Origin: Bacteroidaceae bacterium
GTDB taxonomy: Bacteria > Bacteroidota > Bacteroidia > Bacteroidales > Bacteroidaceae
Reading direction: 5' to 3'
Assembly: GCA_017534815.1 (NCBI GenBank)
Contig: JAFXVS010000036.1
Span: 1-64,000 of the forward strand
DNA: 64,000 bases
In this document: one piece after another, positions 10,775-17,723 of the stretch
Numbering within the stretch: the first letter of the stretch is position 1
How the letters are laid out: each line of letters opens with the position of its first letter
Translations under genes and position numbers: made by a program
The notes under the pieces: model-generated
Database searches by the model: none
Seen by the model: only the letters and a program-made list of their open reading frames with translations
Told to the model about the DNA's origin: nothing

Positions 10775-10965
10775 ATGGCAAAGGTACAACAAAAATCTGA
10801 GAAAATCAGCGCTTTTGGCGGAATATTTTTTGTTTTGGACAAATTCGACTCTATTCTGTCCTCTGTGATAGACTCCCATCTGGGACTTCGTAGCACGCTG
10901 ACAGGTTATCAGTACAGCGAGATTATACGTGCGATCTTTTCCGTGTTCTGCTGTGACGGTGACTG
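10775..10965 (+). mobile_element. IS1380-type transposase N-terminal remnant
   Basis: From ATG 10775 the plus strand encodes MAKVQQKSEKISAFGGIFFV, then LRSTLTGYQYSEIIRAIFS and FCCDGD. This is the N-terminal signature of Bacteroidetes IS1380-family transposases (an FGGIFF-like start and GYQYSEIIR). Those proteins are usually over 400 residues. Here similarity stops after about 63 residues, where the sequence switches without a gap into a Crp/Fnr-like fragment read on the other strand. The DDE catalytic region and the right end are missing, so it cannot transpose. The family call rests on remembered motifs and is fairly secure; the left boundary of the element is not defined. Confidence 0.72.
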
Positions 10966-10999
10966 GGGTGACATGAAGATAGGAGGCGATTTCTTGCAA
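10954..10999 (-). repeat. Crp/Fnr helix-turn-helix fragment, copy 1
   Basis: Forty-six bases match 12263-12308 with two mismatches. Read on the minus strand they encode LQEIASYLHVTPVTV, the recognition-helix region of a Crp/Fnr-type regulator. The left side is fused to the IS1380-type remnant and the right side runs into unrelated AT-rich sequence before the ATPase promoter. It is a dead fragment, in the same orientation as copies 2 and 3. Confidence 0.75.
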
Positions 11000-11059
11000 A
11001 TTATCCAAAAAGGATAATCTTTTTTAGATAATTTGCTTGTTGGGTTCGCTAAAAGTTAT

Positions 11060-11067
11060 TATCTTTG
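11060..11067 (+). promoter_or_regulatory. -7 promoter box for the AAA ATPase gene
   Basis: TATCTTTG fits the Bacteroidetes -7 consensus TAnnTTTG and lies 20 bp before the ATG at 11088, leaving a short leader. No strong -33 element was identified. Confidence 0.6.
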
Positions 11068-11087
11068 CAGCCAAAACAATATGAAGT

Positions 11088-12200
11088 ATGATTGACAATC
11101 CCTTTATAACCTATGGTTATGAGTCTGCCGAGTACTTCTGCGATCGTCAGGAGGAAACCAGCACGTTGACCTCTTTGTTGGTCAACGGAAATCATGTAGC
11201 CCTTATCTCACCTCGTCGTATGGGTAAGACAGGACTGCTGCACCATTGTTTTGCACAGCCACAGATGCAGGAAAGATATTATACTTTCTTGATTGACATC
11301 TATGCCACCAAAAATCTTCAGGACATGGTGTTCCAAATGGGGCGAGGCATCGTTACCCGCTTGAAGTCTCGTGGACAGGAGGCGATAGACAAGTTCCTGA
11401 TGTTCGTCACCTCTCTCCGTACTGGCATTTCGTTTGACGGACAGGGCAATGCGAGTTGGAATTTAGGGGTTGGCGACATAACATCACCTTCGTTCACGCT
11501 TGAGGAAATATTCAGTTACTTAAAGTCTGCGGATAAGCGTTGCATTGTTGCTATCGATGAATTTCAGGCCATTACAGACTATCCCGAACAGAACGTGGAA
11601 GAATTGCTGCGTACTTATGTGCAAGATTGCCGCAACGCAGTTTTTGTTTTTTCAGGTTCCCAGAAACGGATGATGAGCGAAATGTTTTCTTCACCGGCTC
11701 GCCCTTTCTACCAAAGCACTTCCATGATGTTCCTCAAACCAGTGGAACTGTCAGCATACGAGTCTTTCGCTCAACATCATTTCGAAAAAGCCCACAAGAA
11801 GGTGGCTGATGGTGTGGTAAAAACCATTTATAATCGTTTCGATGGCACGACTTGGTACATCCAGAAAGTTCTCAATCAGTTGTTTGCCATTTCGGACGAT
11901 GTGTCTGTGGATGCCGTTGATAAGGCTGTGACACAAATTATCTTGCAAAATGAGGAGGCCTACAAGGATACACTATTTCAGCTGACTCTCAGGCAACGAG
12001 ATCTTTTGGTGGCCATAGGGCGTGAGGGAAAAGCCAATCAAATTACAGGCATGTCGTTTGTCAAGCGTCACCATTTGTCTTCTGCCAGCAGTGTGCAGAA
12101 AGCAGCACAGGTGTTGGTCGACAAGCAGTTGTTGACCCATCAGCAGGGTGTCTATGAAGTTTATGACAAGTTCCTTGCAGAATGGTTGCGAGTCATGTGA
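11088..12200 (+). CDS. AAA-type ATPase of the ATPase_2 (PF01637-like) group
   Basis: A 370-residue cytosolic ATPase. The opening NPFITYGYESAEYFCDR and the Walker A region SPRRMGKTGLLHHCF (residues about 42-56) are typical of the DUF234/ATPase_2 group common in Bacteroidetes and archaea. A Walker B-like CIVAIDEFQAI lies near residue 150, followed by a sensor-1-like VFVFSGSQ. The C-terminal 90 residues look like a winged helix (ITGMSFVKRHHLSSASSVQKAA). Members are often lone genes of unknown role. This one has its own -7 box and sits between two Crp/Fnr fragments, in a region that looks mobile. It is more A+T-rich than the genes around it, which may point to transfer. The ATPase call is firm; the process is unknown. 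Confidence 0.85.
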   Translation: MIDNPFITYGYESAEYFCDRQEETSTLTSLLVNGNHVALISPRRMGKTGLLHHCFAQPQMQERYYTFLIDIYATKNLQDMVFQMGRGIVTRLKSRGQEAIDKFLMFVTSLRTGISFDGQGNASWNLGVGDITSPSFTLEEIFSYLKSADKRCIVAIDEFQAITDYPEQNVEELLRTYVQDCRNAVFVFSGSQKRMMSEMFSSPARPFYQSTSMMFLKPVELSAYESFAQHHFEKAHKKVADGVVKTIYNRFDGTTWYIQKVLNQLFAISDDVSVDAVDKAVTQIILQNEEAYKDTLFQLTLRQRDLLVAIGREGKANQITGMSFVKRHHLSSASSVQKAAQVLVDKQLLTHQQGVYEVYDKFLAEWLRVM

Positions 12201-12221
12201 TAGAAAACCATAAAAAACTTT

Positions 12222-12452
12222 TCACCCCCTCTCCATTTCCAGCAATTCCCGACGGATTTTGCTGACGGTGACGGGGGTGACATGAAGATAGGAGGCGATT
12301 TCCTGCAAGGGGAGTCGCATCACGATTTGGGGACAACGTTGCAGGAGTTCTTTGTAACGGGTGGAGGCATCTGTGCCCGCAGGATCGAATCCAAGAAGAA
12401 AATCACGTTGTAGGACAATTGGCCTTATGCCGACACATTGATGTTGGAACAA
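12222..12452 (-). pseudogene. C-terminal remnant of a Crp/Fnr-family regulator, copy 2
   Basis: The minus-strand frame encodes STRYKELLQRCPQIVMRLPL and then QEIASYLHVTPVTVSKIRR, the winged-helix DNA-binding end of a Crp/Fnr-type transcription factor, ending at a plausible stop near 12222. The cyclic-nucleotide-like N-terminal domain (about 140 residues in the family) is absent; the frame only extends into unrelated sequence. It is the longest of three related fragments between 10.95 and 13.58 kb and presumably closest to the parent gene. An expressed 76-residue DNA-binding peptide is possible but not supported by a promoter. Confidence 0.65.
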
Positions 12453-12480
12453 TATACATTCAGGCTACACTCCGATCTTA

Positions 12481-13326
12481 TTATCTGTTCTGCCGGAAGA
12501 ATTGGCTGGCGATGCTACTCAGAGGCGTCTGCCCGTCGGTCATTCGCTCCATAATCATCCAGTTCTTGCTGCTCGTGCTGCGCCGCACGGCGATGCGGTC
12601 TTTCGACAGCCACTTGACTTGATAGTCATTTTCGCTGTCGATGCGGAACGTCTTGAAAGCCTCCTTGCTGCCGTATTCCACCCTTTCCACATTGCCGAGA
12701 ATTCCGGCGATGATCCAGACCGTGTGTTCGGGAGACATCACGATGAAGCTGTTGAAGAAGGCGCTTGTGGGCTTCTGGCTCTGCTCCCGAAACGCCGGCA
12801 ATTCCTTCTTGATGTTGTCCAGACTCTTCGCCTGGTCGGTGATGATGCGCCAAGTGCCCGTCAGCGGATTATGCGGGTCAACCACCGCCTTGCCCGTCAG
12901 CGCGTCGAAGGCGAGGCGGCCGACCAGCGAGTATCTGCCCGACTCGTATTTCTCCGTGCACCAGTCGTTGTTGGGGAACAGCTCGTGGTCGGCATACTGG
13001 CTCCACCACTTCATGGAGAAATGCTCGGCATTGCTGTCGAAGATCAGCGTGCTCTTGTCGTCCGCCGACTTCGGCTCTTCGCCCGTGTAGTCGAACACCT
13101 TATGGTCATTGTCACCAATTGTGAACACAGCCTCCTCCTCACGTTGAACCGACACCATCAGCGTGATGCTGTCGGTGCACACCTTGTACTGGTCAAACGG
13201 AGCCTTCACCTCGCCCATCTTTCCCGTGACCTTCATCAGCTTGTAGATTCCACGCGGATTTTCCGTCTGCGCCGTCGCCCCCATCGTCAGAGAGGCAGCC
13301 AGCAAAGCAACAATTGTTTTCTTCAT
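12481..13326 (-). CDS. Secreted lipocalin-like protein of unknown function
   Basis: A 281-residue protein with a clear signal peptide (MKKTIVALLAASLTMGATAQ). After it, two stretches with a similar opening occur: NPRGIYKLMKVTGKMG near residue 23 and NPLTGTWRIITDQ near 155. This suggests two copies of a calycin/lipocalin-like barrel of the kind seen in Bacteroidetes DUF4488 proteins, though I am not certain of the family. The start is supported by a -7 box (TACTTTTG on the minus strand, 13421-13428). The gene stands alone between two Crp/Fnr fragments. Localisation is probably periplasmic; no ligand can be inferred. Confidence 0.72.
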   Translation of the reverse strand: MKKTIVALLAASLTMGATAQTENPRGIYKLMKVTGKMGEVKAPFDQYKVCTDSITLMVSVQREEEAVFTIGDNDHKVFDYTGEEPKSADDKSTLIFDSNAEHFSMKWWSQYADHELFPNNDWCTEKYESGRYSLVGRLAFDALTGKAVVDPHNPLTGTWRIITDQAKSLDNIKKELPAFREQSQKPTSAFFNSFIVMSPEHTVWIIAGILGNVERVEYGSKEAFKTFRIDSENDYQVKWLSKDRIAVRRSTSSKNWMIMERMTDGQTPLSSIASQFFRQNR

Positions 13327-13420
13327 AGATCTTTATTTGTTGATGTTTGCTCGCTGTCTCGCGGTAGTGATAGAGAGACTATTGAGCAATCTTTCTTGCA
13401 CTCTTTGCAGAATGCGTTGG

Positions 13421-13428
13421 CAAAAGTA
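13421..13428 (-). promoter_or_regulatory. -7 promoter box for the lipocalin-like gene
   Basis: On the minus strand this reads TACTTTTG, matching TAnnTTTG. It lies 95 bp upstream of the start codon at 13326. Confidence 0.5.
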
Positions 13429-13512
13429 CGACAAATGATTGGAATGACAAAGAGTTTTGGAAAAGAATTTAATAAAAAGATGTGAGAATCAACAAACTTT
13501 TGGAAAAGTTAA

Positions 13513-13580
13513 ATGAAGATAGGAGGCGATTTCTTGCAAGGGAAGTTGTTGTACGATTTGGGGACAACGTTGGAACAAGT
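13513..13580 (-). repeat. Crp/Fnr helix-turn-helix fragment, copy 3
   Basis: The first 27 bases repeat copies 1 and 2 nearly exactly, and the similarity to copy 2 continues through CGATTTGGGGACAACGTT. On the minus strand it encodes LFQRCPQIVQQLPL then QEIASYLH, after which the frame runs into unrelated sequence exactly where copies 1 and 2 continue with VTPVTV. It is a third broken copy in the same orientation. Confidence 0.72.
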
Positions 13581-13647
13581 GTTCTGCAAATTGCTTCCCA
13601 TGCGCATGGTGTCAATGTTTTCTTTGTGGAAAAATTAGAAAAATGAG

Positions 13648-13675
13648 GCGGAAATGTAAATTTTCCGCTTTTTTT
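13648..13675 (+). terminator. Intrinsic terminator-like hairpin before the sigma factor gene
   Basis: GCGGAAA and TTTCCGC form a 7-bp stem (13648-13654 and 13662-13668) followed by seven T. It sits immediately ahead of the sigma-factor promoter, where it would insulate that operon from transcription entering from the left. Confidence 0.55.
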
Positions 13676-13679
13676 AGTT

Positions 13680-13687
13680 TATATTTG
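13680..13687 (+). promoter_or_regulatory. -7 promoter box for the sigma/anti-sigma operon
   Basis: TATATTTG matches TAnnTTTG. It makes the in-frame GTG at 13687 impossible as a translation start and supports ATG 13726, leaving a leader of about 35 nt. Confidence 0.6.
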
Positions 13688-13725
13688 TGGGAATTTTACG
13701 TCTATCCCATAGAGACGCGCTCGAA

Positions 13726-14229
13726 ATGACGATTGAAGCATTTGAACATATGGCCAATACGTTGCGTCCACAGCTGGTGGAGTTGTGCGAACGGTTCATG
13801 GCCAACAGGCAATTGCACGAGGAGGCTGAGGACATGGTGCAGGAGACCCTCTTCAGGCTTTGGCAAATGCGGGGACGGTTGGACAGCTACCAAAGCCCCG
13901 AAGCCCTTGCTGTCACCATTGCCAAGAACGTGTGCATCGACCGTCTGCGCCAACAGCACATGAGGTTCGAGCCTGTGGAAGGAGAGGATATGGAGGACAC
14001 GCGGGAGACAGACCAGAGCCTTATTGAACACGACACCCGGAGATGGATACAATCCGCCCTCAATCGCCTGCCAGCCGCCCAACGGAGGATGCTGATGATG
14101 CGGAGCGAGGGAATGACGATAGACGAGATTTCATCCATTTGCAACACCAACAAGCAAAGCGCCAGAACCATGATTTCTGCTGCACGGAGATGCATGCTGG
14201 AACTGCTACGGAAAGGAGGACAACAATGA
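13726..14229 (+). CDS. ECF-type RNA polymerase sigma factor
   Basis: A 167-residue sigma-70 family factor of extracytoplasmic-function type. Region 2 spans roughly residues 10-70 (LHEEAEDMVQETLFRLWQ, then AVTIAKNVCIDRLRQQ), and region 4 spans about 105-160 (LNRLPAAQRRMLMMRSEGMT then IDEISSICNTNKQSARTMIS, a helix-turn-helix). It should direct core polymerase to the promoter of a regulon controlled by the anti-sigma factor encoded next. The ATG at 13726 was chosen because an upstream GTG lies inside the -7 box. The stop overlaps the next start (ATGA), implying translational coupling. There is no FecR-like partner or SusC/SusD pair beside it, so it is not a typical nutrient-uptake sigma switch. 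Confidence 0.9.
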   Translation: MTIEAFEHMANTLRPQLVELCERFMANRQLHEEAEDMVQETLFRLWQMRGRLDSYQSPEALAVTIAKNVCIDRLRQQHMRFEPVEGEDMEDTRETDQSLIEHDTRRWIQSALNRLPAAQRRMLMMRSEGMTIDEISSICNTNKQSARTMISAARRCMLELLRKGGQQ

Positions 14230-14858
14230 AAGAACTGAACGACAAGGCATTGCGCCAACAGCTCATCCAGCGTTATCTGGATGGTGAAACCACGATAGAA
14301 GAAGAGCAGGCTCTTGCCCGCTTCTATCTGCTTAGCGACGGCAACTTCTCTGCTGAAGAAGAGGCTGTGCGCCAATTGGTGTTGGCGACTTCCCATCTTG
14401 CTGGTGACTTCACACCGTCGGCAGAGAAAGCGGAGGAGTTTGACCGCATCATGGCGAAATCTTCGCGCACTTCCCGTCGCATCGGTCTCTGGCCTTGGTT
14501 GGCTGCTGCCTGTGCCGCTGCCATCCTGGCGATTGTCTTGGCGCCACCCAAAAATGAGGAGGGCACGCCGTCCCAGCCTCCGACGAAACCCACCTCATGT
14601 CATCAGAAAGAAGTAAAGGAAGAGCCGTTGACAGACACATCGGAGGTGATGCCCAAGACATTCCTTGCCTCCACCCCACCTTCCGTTGCCACACCTCGTC
14701 CGACAAAAGCCGAGGATGACCAGAGCGATCTGATTTCCGTTGACAGCGTTTTCGGTGTAAAATCACACCCTGACCCGTTGGCAGAATACACAGCCCTCAC
14801 GGAGAAGCTGCAACGGGAATGCGACGAAATTTTTCAAATCAAGGACAACAACTACTAA
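14226..14858 (+). CDS. Single-pass membrane anti-sigma factor candidate
   Basis: A 210-residue protein from ATG 14226, which overlaps the sigma-factor stop by 4 bp. The N-terminal 90 residues are helical and acidic (LIQRYLDGETTIEEEQALAR), resembling the cytosolic sigma-binding part of anti-sigma factors. One membrane span lies near residues 88-106 (WPWLAAACAAAILAIVLAPP). The rest is a low-complexity Pro/Thr/Ser/Lys-rich periplasmic tail. There is no recognisable sensor domain. Gene order, topology and coupling support the call; direct sequence similarity to a named anti-sigma family was not established. The signal sensed is unknown, but the following secreted protein is a reasonable partner. 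Confidence 0.72.
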   Translation: MKELNDKALRQQLIQRYLDGETTIEEEQALARFYLLSDGNFSAEEEAVRQLVLATSHLAGDFTPSAEKAEEFDRIMAKSSRTSRRIGLWPWLAAACAAAILAIVLAPPKNEEGTPSQPPTKPTSCHQKEVKEEPLTDTSEVMPKTFLASTPPSVATPRPTKAEDDQSDLISVDSVFGVKSHPDPLAEYTALTEKLQRECDEIFQIKDNNY

Positions 14859-14872
14859 AACGAATCAAAACA

Positions 14873-16744
14873 ATGAAACACTATATCTTTATCATGGCGA
14901 TGATGCTGAATGTCGTCGCCCTCCATGCACAGGAAATGAGTATCCCGCAACTGATGGAATATCTGGAGAAACACCACCCAGAGGGAATGTTCGGTTTCAC
15001 TAACATCGAATCCTCTCACTATAACAACATAGAATCGGTCAGATGGACGATCTCCTACGACAAGAAAACAGACAAGCCCATTGACAAGTATCATCTGGAA
15101 CTTCTCAAGGACTCCATCCTGCGCTGCTTCACCCACGCATCAGAAACAGCCTTGTCCACCTATTATCAGCAAACCTCCAACGGAACAGACGACACCATCC
15201 ATTATGTGGTGATGTTGGACTCTTTGGACACGAGCAGATATAGCAACGCGAGTGACCTACCGCCTGCTAAAGAGAGATTGCAAGAAATGGGGTCGAACAC
15301 CTTACTCAGCGACCATGTATTCTATCATAAGTTTACTTCTTACCTTTTCAGCTTTGGAACAGAGCAAGCCAGCTTCACCTATCTGCCAGGGAGGGACAAC
15401 TGCTGCATCTATGTGTTCTACTATCATCATATCAATACTGACAACATAAATGATGAGACAGAACCCGATTTCCAAAAGATACAGGCTATTGTAGAGAAAG
15501 TCTCCGATGTACAGGGAGCCGAAAACTATGATGTTTCTTATCAATATACCTCCAATGACCCGTTAATCAAAATTGACGAAAGTACAAAGGAACATAGCTT
15601 CACGGGGCACCTCTACATTGTCCCCAAGGAACAAGCTGAGTCCGTCGCAAACAATCTCAGCCGTGAACTTAAACAATACATAAAAAAAAGCCAAGATAAT
15701 CATGTCCACCACACTTTCAGCAAACTTGCCCGTAATTGGTATCAACGCTTCATGTATTGGGGTTATGACTACCAAGTCCATGCCCAGAAAGACCCATTCG
15801 GGCGGTATGGCATCCTTGTCGTAGATCATGTGGACGGAGTTCTCAAATTTCCTAGACATAGTGACGGGCGTTGTGAATTTGGAGACATACTGACCTACGA
15901 CCACGGGAAGATTGAGTACCTGCCGGGATTCAAGCAGGAACTCTTTGAAGAGGAAGTCATTGACCTGTTCGATGGAATCGCAAAACATCTGGGCATCGAA
16001 AAACTCAGACATTATGCAGACCCGCAAAGAATCGAAACCATCGGCGGCGACACCATCCGCTTCATCCACACATGGCAATGGGAGGTCAGCAGAGACTCCG
16101 TCAACAGCATCAAAAAGCGAATTATGAACAGCTCGTTCCCCAATATGCTCTACAGGGAAACCCACACCGCAGAAGGCGACACGCTCGAACTGACTGCCGA
16201 ATCGGTCAATGGACGCGACAAAGAAAACGTTATCTTCAAATTCTATGGGAAAGGAGACCTATTCACCTCTTTCTATCAGAGCATTGAATCTCGCTACACA
16301 GGGAAAATAGCCGAGCCTTTCAACACCCAATGGGTCAACGACTTCATCCAGCAGATGACAGACTCTGCCTACATCGAGGAGCACGAAGTCCACTACGAAT
16401 ACGGCAAGAAATCCGACCCCTCCAGCATGGGCAAGGTGAGCGGAAGGCTGTACGTGCAGACGATGGATAAAGCCCTTTTTTATAAGTTCCTGATGTTGGA
16501 GTCAGACCATATCGAGGATCATCCCCAACAAAGCTTCGACATCGTGGAGACCCACAAATACACCAGAGGGTTCGATTCCTTTGTCCGCATCACCGACCGC
16601 ATTCTATGCCATAATACATTCTCGTACGGAAAAATGGACTTCCAGCTCCTCGTCATCGACCGCGTGGACGGCAAGTACCTCATCCCCGACGAGTGGTGGC
16701 GCATCACTGACTACAAATACGGAAAGAAGACCTATCTGAAATGA
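14873..16744 (+). CDS. Secreted protein with two diverged ~300-residue repeats
   Basis: A 623-residue protein with a signal peptide (MKHYIFIMAMMLNVVALHAQ), 14 bp after the anti-sigma gene and probably in its operon. Its two halves look like a tandem duplication. Each holds a VxYxY segment (VSYQYTS near 240, VHYEYGK near 520), then GHLYIVPKEQA versus GRLYVQTMDKA, and ends with a matching block: GILVVDHVDGVLKFPR with KIEYLP against QLLVIDRVDGKYLIPD with KKTYLK at the C-terminus. I do not recognise the family and see no catalytic motif. Location is presumably periplasmic or outer membrane. Being third in a sigma/anti-sigma operon suggests it either feeds the signal or is an output of it. The internal ATG 14873 was preferred over an upstream start because it begins the signal peptide. 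Confidence 0.82.
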   Translation: MKHYIFIMAMMLNVVALHAQEMSIPQLMEYLEKHHPEGMFGFTNIESSHYNNIESVRWTISYDKKTDKPIDKYHLELLKDSILRCFTHASETALSTYYQQTSNGTDDTIHYVVMLDSLDTSRYSNASDLPPAKERLQEMGSNTLLSDHVFYHKFTSYLFSFGTEQASFTYLPGRDNCCIYVFYYHHINTDNINDETEPDFQKIQAIVEKVSDVQGAENYDVSYQYTSNDPLIKIDESTKEHSFTGHLYIVPKEQAESVANNLSRELKQYIKKSQDNHVHHTFSKLARNWYQRFMYWGYDYQVHAQKDPFGRYGILVVDHVDGVLKFPRHSDGRCEFGDILTYDHGKIEYLPGFKQELFEEEVIDLFDGIAKHLGIEKLRHYADPQRIETIGGDTIRFIHTWQWEVSRDSVNSIKKRIMNSSFPNMLYRETHTAEGDTLELTAESVNGRDKENVIFKFYGKGDLFTSFYQSIESRYTGKIAEPFNTQWVNDFIQQMTDSAYIEEHEVHYEYGKKSDPSSMGKVSGRLYVQTMDKALFYKFLMLESDHIEDHPQQSFDIVETHKYTRGFDSFVRITDRILCHNTFSYGKMDFQLLVIDRVDGKYLIPDEWWRITDYKYGKKTYLK

Positions 16745-16842
16745 GGCTTATTAACAGACAAAATACGAACAAATCACCAATAGAATTGATATGAGTCCAT
16801 AAGAAAAAGTATCAAAGTTTTGGATGCGTAAAAGATTTCAAC

Positions 16843-16850
16843 TATCTTTG
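16843..16850 (+). promoter_or_regulatory. -7 promoter box for the structured RNA
   Basis: TATCTTTG matches TAnnTTTG. It would start transcription near 16855, just before a region of nested complementary arms that ends in an eight-T run. Confidence 0.6.
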
Positions 16851-16854
16851 CACC

Positions 16855-17046
16855 TTGAAATATAGTAGATAGAGCGACAGCTTTCTGTTCTACTCACGAA
16901 ATCGCCAATAGAATGAGACACGGGAAGACTGCTGTTAGCTCACACTCGATTATGAGTGTGGGCTTTAGCGGTATCCATCTGTGTCAAGGTGTTTGGCGAT
17001 ACCTGTGAGTAGATGTTCTTGCCGTTATTGCCCGCCTCTTTTTTTT
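16855..17046 (+). ncRNA. Structured non-coding RNA candidate, about 190 nt
   Basis: This gene-free stretch shows nested pairing in perfect register: CTACTCAC (16890-16897) with GTGAGTAG (17005-17012), ATCGCCAA (16901-16908) with TTGGCGAT (16993-17000), GACAC (16917-16921) with GTGTC (16981-16985), and an 11-bp apical stem 16937-16947 with 16954-16964 (one G-T pair) closed by a 6-nt loop. A -7 box lies just upstream and eight T at 17039-17046 mark a likely 3' end. The result is one long interrupted hairpin with an internal bubble, about the size of 6S RNA, but I cannot confirm that identity. It could also be a leader of the next gene. No ORF explains it. Confidence 0.65.
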
Positions 17047-17097
17047 GAATCATTATCCTGCTACTATTTTCATAAAAAACTAATCTAAAGACTAATC

Positions 17098-17553
17098 ATG
17101 AATAAAGAGAACAGTGAAGAAGTCATCGACCTCTTCAGCCGTCTGCTGGATCGTGTGCAGCAGATGGGCAAGGAACAACAGGGTTGCAACATACAATTGG
17201 TGTATGTGGCATCGGGAGGACAGCATATACAGCATCAGAACAACTATTACGGAGCGAAAAAGAACGTGGGGGGAAATGAACGTGACCCTTACGAAGCATT
17301 GCTTTTACAAATTATTGAGCCGCTGAAAGAGGGACGCAACTGGAAAGCGATACTTTTGCCCTACTGTGCAGGTGTACAAGAGGGAGTGCTGCCCCAGTGG
17401 TCACATGCCCACTTCGTCCAAAAGACAGGTGTAGCTGTGCCGGCCGCATCTTATAGCGAGTGGACGAGAAAAGATAAGTTCAGCTTTGAGGAATTAGAGT
17501 CTTATGCGGAGCAATTCGCACAATTGAAAAGGCAAATTGACAACTCGAAATGA
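17098..17553 (+). CDS. Unknown 151-residue protein at the head of the cryptic element
   Basis: A 151-residue soluble protein with no signal peptide or membrane span. The middle carries an unusual Gln/His/Asn/Tyr run (GGQHIQHQNNYYGAKK), and the remainder is mixed helix with conserved-looking aromatic residues (LPQWSHAHFVQKTG). I do not recognise the family. The codon pattern is coding-like and the frame is open throughout, beginning 52 bp after the T-run of the structured RNA. It is separated from the next gene by phased 10-bp repeats and a terminator, so it is probably its own transcript, or the tail of one that reads through the RNA. Similar small orphans sit beside VirE-N/DUF3987 modules in Bacteroidales, which is weak contextual support for belonging to the element. 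Confidence 0.65.
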   Translation: MNKENSEEVIDLFSRLLDRVQQMGKEQQGCNIQLVYVASGGQHIQHQNNYYGAKKNVGGNERDPYEALLLQIIEPLKEGRNWKAILLPYCAGVQEGVLPQWSHAHFVQKTGVAVPAASYSEWTRKDKFSFEELESYAEQFAQLKRQIDNSK

Positions 17554-17576
17554 CAACACTTGCCGATTTGCCGTAA

Positions 17577-17605
17577 TAATCCGAATTAATCCGAAATAAT
17601 CCGAA
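17577..17605 (+). repeat. Three TAATCCGAA repeats at exact 10-bp period
   Basis: TAATCCGAA starts at 17577, 17587 and 17597, one helical turn apart. They sit between the first gene of the element and the terminator before the P5-like gene. Phasing of this kind fits a cooperative protein-binding site or iteron; the binder is unknown, though the small HTH protein of the same element is a candidate. Confidence 0.6.
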
Positions 17606-17612
17606 CGGAAGA

Positions 17613-17648
17613 AAGCCTCTGCAACGAATAGTTGTGGGGGCTTTTTTT
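17613..17648 (+). terminator. Intrinsic terminator after the first element gene
   Basis: A 13-bp stem with some G-T pairs (17613-17625 with 17631-17643), a 5-nt loop and a run of seven T. It ends the transcript of the 17.1 kb gene and isolates the downstream operon. Confidence 0.7.
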
Positions 17649-17654
17649 ATCCTC

Positions 17655-17662
17655 TACCTTTG
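17655..17662 (+). promoter_or_regulatory. -7 promoter box for the P5-like/VirE operon
   Basis: TACCTTTG matches TAnnTTTG, directly after the terminator and 61 bp before ATG 17724. Confidence 0.6.
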
Positions 17663-17723
17663 CATCGTCATCCAGCTCATGCGCTGGGCGAAGTTCAATT
17701 TTATTCATTAAAACAATACAATT

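Noticed and set aside
10709..11017. An intact 102-codon gene
   Set aside because: The frame is a fusion of an IS1380-type N-terminus with the reverse strand of a Crp/Fnr fragment, so it is debris and not a gene.
13687..13725. Upstream GTG start for the sigma factor
   Set aside because: The GTG overlaps the TATATTTG promoter box, so it would not be in the mRNA.
16855..17046. Firm identification as 6S RNA
   Set aside because: Size and general shape agree, but I could not match conserved 6S positions by eye, so only a structured-RNA call is made.
17577..17605. CRISPR array
   Set aside because: Repeats are 9 bp with a 1-bp spacer and no cas genes are present; the same holds for the heptamer tracts.
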